DNA of 48,260 nucleotides, taken from NCBI GenBank assembly GCA_014762625.1, contig JABURQ010000031.1:1-48260 (forward strand). Reading direction: 5' to 3'. How positions within the stretch are numbered: the first letter of the stretch is position 1; the number at the start of each line of letters is the position of its first letter. A program made the translations under genes and the position numbers. Positions 8,181-17,277 of this stretch are shown in pieces. The notes beneath the pieces were generated by a model, which saw only the letters and a program-made list of their open reading frames with translations, was not told the origin of the DNA and did not search any database. The DNA comes from Planctomycetaceae bacterium. Its GTDB lineage: Bacteria > Planctomycetota > Planctomycetia > Planctomycetales > Planctomycetaceae.

Positions 8181-10335
8181 GTCCTTTTCTGTAAAAGGTT
8201 TATCATCTCGTAGCGGTGTTGCTTACGTGAAAATTATCGTCGCTCTGCTCGTCGTCTCAAGCGTGATCGGCGGCATTGTGGTCATGCAAAACGAAGAACT
8301 GTCACAGAAGTTCTTCCCTGAAGAAGTCGATCTTTCGCAATTCGCTACCAAAGAAGTCGAAAAAGCGTCGTTCAAAATCACGGTGGAAGCGGCCGGGACT
8401 GTAGATAGTAGCCGGAATGCAACTTTATCGAGTGAAGTCGAAGGAACGACGACCATCATCTCGATCGTGTCGGCGGGAACGATGGTCGAAGAACCGCTTC
8501 GTGCGAAGACATCAACCGATCCCGAGGTGCAAACAATTGTCCACGAAATCAAAAACATGAGTTCCGGGACACCGACGATCGTATTAAAAGAGTATCAGGT
8601 CGAGATGCAGAAAAATGAGCTGACTGGGGAAATGGAGGAGGCTGGGCGGACCTTTCTCCGGGATATCGAGCTCAATTACCAACTCACCGATCTCTCCGAA
8701 GTGGTCGTCAAAAAGGGGGACGAGGTGGAAGACGGTGATATTCTCATTGGAGATTTGGTCTGCGAACTTGATTCCGCCACGTTAGTGGACAACGAAAAAC
8801 AACAGCAGATTTCCGTCACGCAAGCCGAAGCCGACCTCGAAAAAGGCATCAAAAACGTTGAAATTCAGATCGCCCAGAATGAAAGCGATATCGCTTCCGC
8901 TTCACTGGCTATGAAGCTGGCGAAACTGGACCTCGTGAAGTATCAGGAAGGGGAATACGTCCAGGAAACCGAGCGGATCCAGGGAGAAATCCAGCAGGCC
9001 CGCGAAGAACTGGCGCGTGCGAAAGAGCAATATCAGTTTACCAAACGGGTTGCCCGGAAAGGTTACAAAAGCCAGGACGACGTGAAAGCAGACGAACTCG
9101 CCGTTCTGAAAGCGGAATTGCAACTCAAAGTGAAGCTCAAGGAACAGGACGTCCTCCAGGATTTCACCAAAGAGCGAACGGTCGCCGAACTGCTGGAAAT
9201 GAAGGATGAATCCGCGCGACAACTCGAACGTGTCAAACTCGCGGGAGAAGCGGCGTTGGACCAGTACAAAGCGGAAGTCGCGTCGCGAAAACTCTCCTAC
9301 AACGTTCAGCTCGCTCAGTTGGAACGACTTCGCGAGCAGATCAAAGCCTGTCAAATGATTGCTCCCCAGGCAGGCCAGGTGGTCTACGCGATGGAAGCCT
9401 CCCGACGTAGCGAACCGAGTATCGTCGAAGAGGGGATGACAGTTCGGGAACGACAGAAACTGATCACGCTTCCCGATATGTCGGCGATGAAAGTCGATGC
9501 CAAAATCCACGAATCGAAAATCAGTGACGTGAAAGTCGGATTACCTGTCGTCATTCGCATCAATGCGATCCCCGGCTATGAATACGAAGGAGTTCTGGAT
9601 TCCGTCTCCTCCGTTCCGTTGCCCGGAAGCTGGCCGAACTACGATCTCAAACAATACGAAGCGGTCGTGAAGATTGTGGAAGACGGCCCGATGCTGAACC
9701 AACTGAAACCGGGGATGTCGGCCAACATCGAAATCATCGTCGAAGAATCGAGCGAAGAACTCCTTCAGATTCCTGTCCAGGCGGTCGTCGATGTCGGGCA
9801 AGTCTATTACGCCTGGGTGCTGACTGAAAAAGGCCCGGAACCGCGCGAAATTAACCTGGGACGTTCGAACGATGTGAAATTTGTTGTTGAGAACGGATTG
9901 GAAGCAGGGGAGGAAGTCATTACCAACCCGCGAACCCACTTTGCGGAACAAATCGTCAAACTCGAAGCGAAATATGCCAAGAAGAACGCTCGCGATCGAG
10001 AACGATCCGAATCGGAAGATTCTGGAAACAAACAAGCCAAGTCCGGCAAACCGGCTCCGGGTTCCCCCCCCAACGGAGAGAAAACCGCCTCCAACCAAGG
10101 ATCGGGAGGCTTCGATCCCGCCGCCATTTTCGCCAGACAGGATAAGGACAAAAACGGCGTTCTCGAAGGGGACGAAATCTCCGGTCGGATGCGTGAAAAC
10201 CTTTCACGAATCGATGCTAACTCCGATGGCAAAGTCACCAAAGCCGAGTTTACACAGACGGCACGACGCGCAGCCAACGGAGGACAACGTCCCGGAGGGC
10301 CGAACGGCGGCTCTCAGGGAGCGGCGGAAGAATGA
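8098..10335 (+). CDS. HlyD/MacA-like periplasmic adaptor with C-terminal EF-hand pair
   Basis: A 745-residue membrane-fusion (adaptor) protein linking an inner-membrane ABC transporter to the TolC-like duct. A membrane helix lies at about 45-63 (KIIVALLVVSSVIGGIVVM). Lipoyl/barrel strands surround a long coiled-coil hairpin (about 230-420, including QAREELARAKEQYQFTKRVA). A beta-barrel follows, with APQAGQVVYAMEA and LKPGMSANIEIIV. After a low-complexity Ser/Pro/Gly linker come two perfect EF-hand calcium loops, DKDKNGVLEGDE (682-693) and DANSDGKVTKAE (706-717), which are not part of standard HlyD or MacA proteins. I keep the ATG at 8098 because GAGGA lies 8 bases upstream, although this makes an 83-base overlap with the TolC gene; a GTG at 8227 is the alternative. 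An ATGA overlap joins it to the ATPase gene. Confidence 0.87.
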   Translation: MLKHHRQIPTHSKFRSTLQSGSSPSFDKSFSVKGLSSRSGVAYVKIIVALLVVSSVIGGIVVMQNEELSQKFFPEEVDLSQFATKEVEKASFKITVEAAGTVDSSRNATLSSEVEGTTTIISIVSAGTMVEEPLRAKTSTDPEVQTIVHEIKNMSSGTPTIVLKEYQVEMQKNELTGEMEEAGRTFLRDIELNYQLTDLSEVVVKKGDEVEDGDILIGDLVCELDSATLVDNEKQQQISVTQAEADLEKGIKNVEIQIAQNESDIASASLAMKLAKLDLVKYQEGEYVQETERIQGEIQQAREELARAKEQYQFTKRVARKGYKSQDDVKADELAVLKAELQLKVKLKEQDVLQDFTKERTVAELLEMKDESARQLERVKLAGEAALDQYKAEVASRKLSYNVQLAQLERLREQIKACQMIAPQAGQVVYAMEASRRSEPSIVEEGMTVRERQKLITLPDMSAMKVDAKIHESKISDVKVGLPVVIRINAIPGYEYEGVLDSVSSVPLPGSWPNYDLKQYEAVVKIVEDGPMLNQLKPGMSANIEIIVEESSEELLQIPVQAVVDVGQVYYAWVLTEKGPEPREINLGRSNDVKFVVENGLEAGEEVITNPRTHFAEQIVKLEAKYAKKNARDRERSESEDSGNKQAKSGKPAPGSPPNGEKTASNQGSGGFDPAAIFARQDKDKNGVLEGDEISGRMRENLSRIDANSDGKVTKAEFTQTARRAANGGQRPGGPNGGSQGAAEE

Positions 10336-11051
10336 GCAAAATAGCCGAGTCGGTCGAATTTGCCGCTCAGGTGATCGACCTACATAAACACTACTATCTG
10401 GGTGAGATCACCGTGCATGCCCTCCGCGGCGTGAACCTGAATTTTCCGCGCGGAGATTTCGTCGCCATCATGGGTTCCTCCGGAAGCGGCAAAAGTACGC
10501 TGTTGAATCTCCTCGGAGCGTTGGATCGCCCGACGGGAGGACAATACATTCTCGGCGGTCACGACGTCTCAAAAATGACCGACAACCAACTTTCCGACAT
10601 TCGGAATCGTCTGATCGGCTTTATCTTCCAATCGTACAACCTCATCCCGCAATACACCGTTCTCGAAAATATTGAAGTCCCACTGCATTACCGGGCGTCG
10701 CGTCGAGCCATCGACAGCGAGGATCGGGACCGTTGCGAGCATCTGGGTAAACTGGTCGGTCTCGACGGTCGGCTCGATCATAAACCGTTCCAACTTTCCG
10801 GGGGACAACAACAGCGCGTCGCCATCGCCCGCTCGCTGGTTAATAACCCTGAAATCATTCTGGCCGACGAACCGACCGGGAACCTCGACTCCAAAACCGA
10901 GGAAGAGATCATGCAAATTCTGCTCGATCTGAATGCGGAAGGGCGAACCATCATCATGGTGACCCACGAGGATAACGTCGCGGAACTCGCCAAACGTCAA
11001 ATCCATATGAAGGACGGAACCGTCGCCGGAGAAGGTATCTTCCGAGGCTGA
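10332..11051 (+). CDS. MacB/LolD-type ABC transporter ATP-binding protein
   Basis: A complete 239-residue ABC ATPase of the MacB/LolD/FtsE group. Walker A is GSSGSGKST (48-56), the Q-loop is in FIFQSYNLIP, the signature is LSGGQQQRVAIARS, Walker B is IILADEPTGNLD, and the switch His is in IIMVTHE. It overlaps the adaptor gene by four bases (ATGA) and is followed 46 bases later by the permease, so ATPase and permease are separate proteins, unlike the fused MacB of enterobacteria. It should dimerise and drive the mechanotransmission-type pump formed with the MacB-like permease, the adaptor and the TolC-like protein. Substrate is not readable; macrolides, peptides, lipids or lipoproteins are all known for the family. 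Confidence 0.95.
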   Translation: MSKIAESVEFAAQVIDLHKHYYLGEITVHALRGVNLNFPRGDFVAIMGSSGSGKSTLLNLLGALDRPTGGQYILGGHDVSKMTDNQLSDIRNRLIGFIFQSYNLIPQYTVLENIEVPLHYRASRRAIDSEDRDRCEHLGKLVGLDGRLDHKPFQLSGGQQQRVAIARSLVNNPEIILADEPTGNLDSKTEEEIMQILLDLNAEGRTIIMVTHEDNVAELAKRQIHMKDGTVAGEGIFRG

Positions 11052-11097
11052 TAGACACTCACTGACCTAGACTTATTCACTCGATCTCAAATCCGAT

Positions 11098-12465
11098 ATG
11101 TTTCGACTGTTCAGAACCATCAATCTGGCAATCAAAAGCCTGCTGCTGCATAAGCTGCGGTCCGCGCTGACGATGTTGGGAATTGTGTTCGGCGTGTTCT
11201 CCGTGATCGCCATGTTGGCCATCGGTGAAGGAGCCTCCAAACAGGCCCAGGATCAGGTTCTCGAACTGGGGGCGACCAACATCATCGTCCGCAGCGTCAA
11301 ACCGCCGCAGCAAACTTCCTCGAACTCATCCGGCAACAGCTCTTTTATTTTGCGATACGGCCTCCTTCGCGACGACTTGAAACTCCTTTCCAAAGAGAAC
11401 ATTCCCGCCATCAAGCGATCCGTTCCCATCCGCGAGGTCAATTCGGAAGTCCGTTATCGCCATCGAGAAATGAATTGCCGAATCGTCGGCTGCACCGCCG
11501 GTTACTACGAAACCAACAACCTGAATCTACGCGACGGTCGGTTCATCACCGAACACGATCAGGATAAAATCGATACGGTAGCGGTCATTGCTTCCGAAGT
11601 TGCCGAAACGTTATTTCCCGGAGAAGACCCCATCGGCAAATCGATCCAGGTCAAAGGGGAATACTACGAAGTCCGGGGCGTGACGCGGACTCGCGGAGCG
11701 ACCGCCGCCATCGGCGGTTCACTCGCCGGGCAAGACTACAACAAAGACGTCTACATCCCCCTCCGCACGATGCAGGTTCGGATGGGAGATGACAACATCC
11801 AACGTCAACAAGGCTCTTTCAGTGCCGAGTCAGTCCAACTCCATCAAATCACCCTGCAGTTGGAGGGGGATGAGAAGAAAGAAGCCGAAGACATCGTGAT
11901 CCCGGTCTCGGAAGTGGTTCGCGAAACGATGCGTATCAATCACAAAGACACCGACGACTGGGCGATTATCGTCCCCATGGAACTCCTCGAACAAGCCAAA
12001 CAGATTCAGTTGATCTTTAATCTGGTGCTCGGTTCGATCGCCGCGATCTCTCTGGTCGTCGGCGGGATCGGCATCATGAACATCATGCTGGCGACCGTGA
12101 CGGAGCGGACGCGGGAAATCGGTGTGCGTCGTGCTCTCGGTGCTCGCCAACGCGATATCATCGAGCAGTTTCTCGTCGAAACGATTGTGCTTTCGGGAGT
12201 CGGCGGAGCGATCGGTATGCTGCTCGGCTGGCTGACTCCGCAAATCTTTTCCGTCACTCAAACGGTCTTCGATATGTTCTCCTCCGAAGCGGTCGAAATC
12301 GACTCCGGCTTCAATAACATGTTCGCCGACCTCACTCCCGACGTCCAACCCTGGACCTTAGGTCTCGCATTCGGGATTTCCGTCGGTATCGGGATTATCT
12401 TTGGTGTTTATCCCGCGATGGCCGCCGCTCGACTCGACCCGATCGAAGCACTCCGCCACGAATAA
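11098..12465 (+). CDS. MacB-type ABC transporter permease (FtsX fold)
   Basis: A 455-residue MacB-like permease with the expected topology of four helices. Helix 1 is at about 19-42 ([20 protein letters not shown]). A large periplasmic MacB_PCD-type domain follows (about 45-290), then three C-terminal helices beginning near 302. The conserved cytoplasmic loop [20 protein letters not shown] follows helix 2, and the end reads [21 protein letters not shown], a hallmark of MacB. It lies immediately after its ATPase partner in the efflux operon. By analogy with MacAB-TolC it would not transport across the inner membrane but push substrates from the periplasm through the adaptor and duct. The last operon member that is clearly part of the pump. 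Confidence 0.94.
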   Translation: MFRLFRTINLAIKSLLLHKLRSALTMLGIVFGVFSVIAMLAIGEGASKQAQDQVLELGATNIIVRSVKPPQQTSSNSSGNSSFILRYGLLRDDLKLLSKENIPAIKRSVPIREVNSEVRYRHREMNCRIVGCTAGYYETNNLNLRDGRFITEHDQDKIDTVAVIASEVAETLFPGEDPIGKSIQVKGEYYEVRGVTRTRGATAAIGGSLAGQDYNKDVYIPLRTMQVRMGDDNIQRQQGSFSAESVQLHQITLQLEGDEKKEAEDIVIPVSEVVRETMRINHKDTDDWAIIVPMELLEQAKQIQLIFNLVLGSIAAISLVVGGIGIMNIMLATVTERTREIGVRRALGARQRDIIEQFLVETIVLSGVGGAIGMLLGWLTPQIFSVTQTVFDMFSSEAVEIDSGFNNMFADLTPDVQPWTLGLAFGISVGIGIIFGVYPAMAAARLDPIEALRHE

Positions 12466-12539
12466 CTTTCCCCTTTTCAGGTCTCCGTCGAACTTCTACA
12501 CTTCCCGGACCAAAACGGTTACGGATGAAGGATCGACTC

Positions 12540-13748
12540 ATGCATTGCGATGCAGTGATTTTCGGCGGAGGAATCGCCGGTCTCTGGTTACTCGACGAAT
12601 TACGACGCGGCGGATACTCGGCGATTCTGCTCGAAAGCCGTGCGCTGGGAAGCGGTCAAACCGTCGCCTCGCAGGGGATCATTCACGGCGGTCTCAAATA
12701 TACCCTGTCGGGAATGTTAACTCGTTCCGCGTCCAACATCAGCGAGATGCCCCTCATCTGGCGCGACTGTTTCGCGGGAACGTCGCAACCCGATCTCTCA
12801 GACACCATACTACGCTCCCAGTACTGTTATCTCTGGAGGACGCAATCGCTCACTTCCCGACTGGGAATGATTGGAGCGAAAGTCGGCCTGCGGGTGGCTC
12901 CGGAAAACCTGGCGGAAACTGAAACCCCTCCCGTCCTGCAAGGCTGTCCGGGGACTGTCGCCAAACTCCCCGAACAGGTGATGTCTCCCCCCTCTCTGAT
13001 CAACAATCTCTATTCCCGAAATCGTAACCGGATTCTGAAGTACGATGCGGAGTCCGGTTGCGTATTCAAATTCGAGAAGCCGGGACGAATCCAACAGATC
13101 CACCTGATTCAATCCGATTCAGAAACTCTGAAGCTCACACCCGACAACGTCATTTTTACCGCCGGGAAAGGGAACGCCGCGCTGCGGGAAAGAGCCGGAC
13201 TTACCTCTTCCGCGATGCAACTCCGTCCGCTTCATATGGTCATGGTGCGCGGGAACCTACCCGAATTTAACGGCCACTGCGTGGACGGCTCCAAGACGCG
13301 CGTCACCATCACCACCGATCGTAATATTCGAGGTGAAACCGTCTGGCAAATCGGAGGACAGGTGTCCGAAGTGGGCGTCGAGATGGAGCCGGAAGAGCTC
13401 ATCAACCACACACAACAGGAACTAGCTGAAGTCCTCCCCGCCCTATCACAGGACGGGCTCCAGTGGGGCACGTATCGCGTCGATCGAGCCGAACAAAAAA
13501 CATCGGGCGGAAAACGCCCTGAATCGTTCGGCATCAAGAAAGATGGAAACACACTGACCGTCTGGCCGACCAAGCTCGTGTTAGCTCCGGTGGTTGCGGA
13601 AACCATTCTTCCGAAGATCACCCACACTGCCGACTGGTCGGACGCCGAACAGGAACGTCTGGCAAATTGGTCGAAGCCGGCGGTTGCTCTACCGCCGTGG
13701 GAAATCCCCGGCAATTGGCTTACCCCCGCGCTGCGTCGTTCGGCCTGA
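12540..13748 (+). CDS. FAD-dependent oxidoreductase (DAO/GlpD-like fold)
   Basis: A 402-residue flavoprotein. The N-terminus carries the dinucleotide-binding motif GGGIAGLWLL followed by an acidic strand end (LLES), then GSGQTVASQGIIHGGLKY, which resembles the FAD-contacting segment of the glycine oxidase/glycerol-3-phosphate dehydrogenase family. FTAGKGNAALRERAG is the middle Rossmann element. Substrate is not identifiable. I prefer the ATG at 12540 to the one at 12525 because AAGGA sits 7 bases before it. It follows the permease by 74 bases on the same strand, so it may be read with the efflux operon, but nothing in the sequence ties it to transport. Its 3' end faces the next gene only 12 bases away. 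Confidence 0.85.
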   Translation: MHCDAVIFGGGIAGLWLLDELRRGGYSAILLESRALGSGQTVASQGIIHGGLKYTLSGMLTRSASNISEMPLIWRDCFAGTSQPDLSDTILRSQYCYLWRTQSLTSRLGMIGAKVGLRVAPENLAETETPPVLQGCPGTVAKLPEQVMSPPSLINNLYSRNRNRILKYDAESGCVFKFEKPGRIQQIHLIQSDSETLKLTPDNVIFTAGKGNAALRERAGLTSSAMQLRPLHMVMVRGNLPEFNGHCVDGSKTRVTITTDRNIRGETVWQIGGQVSEVGVEMEPEELINHTQQELAEVLPALSQDGLQWGTYRVDRAEQKTSGGKRPESFGIKKDGNTLTVWPTKLVLAPVVAETILPKITHTADWSDAEQERLANWSKPAVALPPWEIPGNWLTPALRRSA

Positions 13749-13760
13749 GCTCACCGTTCG

Positions 13761-16700
13761 TCAGTTAATCGGTTGCGACCCGCGGAGATACGCAAACAGA
13801 TCGCGAATCTCCTGATCGGACATCTTCGAGAGCAACCCTTCAGGCATCAGCGATTTCTTTTGCGGCACCATCTCTTCGATTTCATCGCGTGAGACCGTGA
13901 TCGATTGCCCGTCCGCACTGCGAATCACCACCACTCGGTTGTCCTGATCGGCGAGAAAACCGTTCAAGACGCGACCGTCATCGGTGATGACCGAGACCGT
14001 CTCGAACCCTTCCCGAATCTCGGCGGATGGATTCACCACGTTGAGTAAAATCCGCAGCGTGTCGTCCCTTTTGTACGAGGTGAGATCGGGACCGATGCGG
14101 CCCCCTTCTCCGTACAGCAGATGACATTTGCCGCAACTGTTCGTAAACAGGACTTTTCCTTTGTACGGATCGCCGGAGTCTTCCGCGATGAGTGTCGAGA
14201 CTTTCTGAATCTGCTGCTGCATCTCGGCGGAGGAGGCTCCTTCGAGGCTCTCCCAGTGTTTCTTGATCAGGTTGCCGATTTGTAGGTCGTTGAAGATCGT
14301 CATTTTGCGGACGACATCCAGCGACACCGATTCCTTGTCGATCTGGCCGCGATCGATCGCTTCGAGCAGCAGTCGGCTCCAGGTTTTGCGACTTGAGAGA
14401 ACCGCTTGGGCGATCTCGCGTGCGTCATCGGAAAAGTCGGGATAACGTTCAACAATCGTGGTTCCAATTTCGGGAGCGGAATAATTCTGCAGCGCGGAGA
14501 GCGTCGCTCCGGTCAGTTCGGCATCGGTACTCGATTTCAGCAACTCCAGCAGTACCGGCAAGGCGGACTCCTGTTTCACTTCGCCGAAGGTCTTCACCAG
14601 TTCGACGCGATCTGCTCGAGAAGTTTTCGGATCGGCGACTTTCTTCAACCCGTCAGCAATCGCCTCGGGATTCCCCTGGCGAATCTGCAGGGCCAGAGAG
14701 CCTCCGCCCGCTTTCGTCAACGCGGCCGTCAGCTCCTGAGGCAAGCCGGAAAGAGAACGTCCCTTAAACGCTTCCTCAAAACCAGCCAGAAGTTTGTCGC
14801 GTGAAGAATCATTCGGGGCTAATTCCAGCAAGCGAGCCGCGAGAATCAATTCCTGGCGCGTGCCCGACAATGCGAAGCGTCGCATGAGACGCTCGGCGAT
14901 CGTTTCCGCCACGATCCGTTGGTTCCAGAAATCATCATTCTCAAACAGATCGACCACCTGTCGCCCCGCCTCGACCGATTTGTCTTCCAGCGCCCACCAC
15001 AACAAGAGCGGAAGATGGATGTCGTCGGCGTCTTCGTCGTGAGTCAGCAGGTTGGCAATGATCGGTAACGCCTGCTCCGCCGGCAGTCGCTTCGCCGAAC
15101 AGGCAAGCTGACTGCGGACTTCGATGTTTGGTTCCGTTCGCGCCAGATCGGCGAATTTATAGGCCAGCGTCGGTGTCACTTCTTTTTCATCCGCCAGCAG
15201 ACGCACCGTCCACAAGCGGACAAACGGATTCGCGTGTCCCAGTAACTCCGCCGCGTATTCGTCAGTCAGCCCTCCCAGTTGATAAACGGCCCAGAGAGAG
15301 TCGATGACGGATTGACCCGAGTGTTCGGCAATCGTCTCCTCGAGAGCCGGCAACGCTGAAGTATCCTGACGATCTCCCAACAGCCGCAACGCGGTCTGTC
15401 GGAACCACTTGTTGTCGGACTTCAGAACTTCGACCAGTTCCGCGGTACTTTTCTGACTCAGATCGAACGGCGAAAGGAACCCGGCGTCCTTGCCCTTCAA
15501 CCGGAAAACGCGACCGTTCGAACGATCGATCTGACCGGCGAAGTGTTCGCGGTGACTGATCTGCGGTTCGTAAAAGTCGGCGATGTAGATCGCCCCATCC
15601 GGCCCCATTTTGATATCGACCGGACGAAAACGACGATCGTCGGACAGCACCGGACGATTGATATCTTCCGTTTTGAAGGACGAACCTTCCGGCTCGAATT
15701 CCGACATTACCACCTGCCCCTGGAGCGGTTCGACGCCGAACAGTTTGCCTCGATACTTCTTGGGAAGATTCTCCCCTTCGTAGATGATGAAATTATGCGT
15801 GAATCGCGGGACGCTATGATGCGTCATGTGGGCGAAATAACCGAAGCTGTACGGGTTTGAGAGTGGACCGTGTTTGCCGAAGCCTTTGCGATAGTAGGCT
15901 CCCTGGACGTAATGGAAACCGCGGGTATCGCCGCCGTTGTGACCGGAAAAGGTCCGGCCTTTGGAATCGATTTCGACGCCGAACGTATTCCCGCCTCCCT
16001 CGGCGAAAATCTCGTAGATCTTCTTCTCGGGATGGTAGCGCCAGATCAACTGCCCCATGGAGTGAATCGCGTGCTTGTCGTCTCCCGGTTTGCGAATGTT
16101 CCCGGAGACGGTACTTCCCTGCCCCGCGTAGAGCCAACCGTCCGGCCCCCAGCGGAGTGAGTTCGCCACCGAGTGGGTATCTTCCATGCCGAAACCTTCC
16201 AGCAGCACTTCCGGATCACCGTCCGGCACGTCGTCGTTATCTTGATCGGGATAGAACAGCAGGTAAGGCGGATTAAGAACAAACACGCCTCCCCGTCCCT
16301 TCGCAAAGGAAGACGCGATACTCAAACCGTCGATGAACGTTTTGTGCTTGTCGTAGGTGCCGTCGCCATCGGTATCTTCGTGAATCGTAATGCGGTCCGC
16401 ACCCGGTGTGTGATTCGGAGGCGGTTCGGGAATTTTGTCGTACACCGAACGCCAGAAATCATCCCGGCTGACCATTTTGAGCCCCGCCGGATCGGGATAC
16501 TGTCGATAATTCATCACCCACATCCGCCCGCGTTCGTCGAAATTCATGAACAGCGGCTGTTGAACCTGCGGTTCGGCGAGGATCAGATCGAGTTCCAGAT
16601 CGTCGGGAACGGTAAACGTTTTGATCGCTTCTTCCGGCGGGAGCGGGGGATCGGTTCCCGCAGCATTCGCCAGCGCCTCTTCCCACGAGAAAACACGCCA

Positions 16701-17267
16701 GTATTCGGCGGCCGCCGTGACTTCGATCGGTCCCTTCGCCCAAGTGACGTCATCTCCCAACCGAAACTCCCAGCGTCCATCCAGATTGATGGCCCGGTCG
16801 CCGTTCCGCAGCACCGGAGCGATCGACTTGAAACCGCCTCGACCATCGTTGTCGTAAACGCGAATGGCGATGATATTGTCTTTCCCGCGATGTTTGGCCG
16901 CTTCGGGAATCTTGTAACTGTTTTCCTGAGCGAGGCCGCTCTCGTACTCGGGAGGAAATTTCCCCGCTCCACCGATCTTCACGCCGTTGAAATACGCTTC
17001 ATGAGCGTTGTCGATATGCGCCACGTATAATTCGACGTCCTCCCCCTTCTCCCATCCACCCGGCAGACGCAACGTACAGCGATACCAGGCGAAGCCGTCA
17101 TATTCCCGCAAATCGCCGCCCGAATGCTCGTCCCACGTTCCGGGAACTCGCATCAGAGACCATTCTTTGTAGGGATCTTCATTGGGAGGGGCGACGCTCG
17201 GATCCTGAGCCGAGAGCAGCAACGCGCAGGAGAGCACAACGGGAATCATCAACGAAAACAATCGCAT
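13761..17267 (-). CDS. PVC-type membrane-bound dehydrogenase with C-terminal cytochrome c domain
   Basis: A 1168-residue exported protein with four parts. A signal peptide (about 1-20) is followed by a jelly-roll, beta-galactosidase-like sugar-binding segment (about 35-185; DGFAWYRCTLRLPGGW, HIDNAHEAYFNGVKIGG). A beta-propeller of the PVC dehydrogenase type comes next (about 215-600; MNFDERGRMWVMNYRQYPDP, RWGPDGWLYAGQGS). HEAT-like repeats span about 615-1000. The C-terminal PVC-type haem domain has CGKCH at 1045-1049 and a likely axial Met in KKSLMPEGL. Such proteins are believed to oxidise sugars or related compounds in the periplasm; the substrate is unknown. It starts 10 bases after the isochorismatase-ThuA gene, so the two are almost certainly one operon. 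Confidence 0.92.
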   Translation of the reverse strand: MRLFSLMIPVVLSCALLLSAQDPSVAPPNEDPYKEWSLMRVPGTWDEHSGGDLREYDGFAWYRCTLRLPGGWEKGEDVELYVAHIDNAHEAYFNGVKIGGAGKFPPEYESGLAQENSYKIPEAAKHRGKDNIIAIRVYDNDGRGGFKSIAPVLRNGDRAINLDGRWEFRLGDDVTWAKGPIEVTAAAEYWRVFSWEEALANAAGTDPPLPPEEAIKTFTVPDDLELDLILAEPQVQQPLFMNFDERGRMWVMNYRQYPDPAGLKMVSRDDFWRSVYDKIPEPPPNHTPGADRITIHEDTDGDGTYDKHKTFIDGLSIASSFAKGRGGVFVLNPPYLLFYPDQDNDDVPDGDPEVLLEGFGMEDTHSVANSLRWGPDGWLYAGQGSTVSGNIRKPGDDKHAIHSMGQLIWRYHPEKKIYEIFAEGGGNTFGVEIDSKGRTFSGHNGGDTRGFHYVQGAYYRKGFGKHGPLSNPYSFGYFAHMTHHSVPRFTHNFIIYEGENLPKKYRGKLFGVEPLQGQVVMSEFEPEGSSFKTEDINRPVLSDDRRFRPVDIKMGPDGAIYIADFYEPQISHREHFAGQIDRSNGRVFRLKGKDAGFLSPFDLSQKSTAELVEVLKSDNKWFRQTALRLLGDRQDTSALPALEETIAEHSGQSVIDSLWAVYQLGGLTDEYAAELLGHANPFVRLWTVRLLADEKEVTPTLAYKFADLARTEPNIEVRSQLACSAKRLPAEQALPIIANLLTHDEDADDIHLPLLLWWALEDKSVEAGRQVVDLFENDDFWNQRIVAETIAERLMRRFALSGTRQELILAARLLELAPNDSSRDKLLAGFEEAFKGRSLSGLPQELTAALTKAGGGSLALQIRQGNPEAIADGLKKVADPKTSRADRVELVKTFGEVKQESALPVLLELLKSSTDAELTGATLSALQNYSAPEIGTTIVERYPDFSDDAREIAQAVLSSRKTWSRLLLEAIDRGQIDKESVSLDVVRKMTIFNDLQIGNLIKKHWESLEGASSAEMQQQIQKVSTLIAEDSGDPYKGKVLFTNSCGKCHLLYGEGGRIGPDLTSYKRDDTLRILLNVVNPSAEIREGFETVSVITDDGRVLNGFLADQDNRVVVIRSADGQSITVSRDEIEEMVPQKKSLMPEGLLSKMSDQEIRDLFAYLRGSQPIN

Positions 17268-17277
17268 GGCAGGTCTT

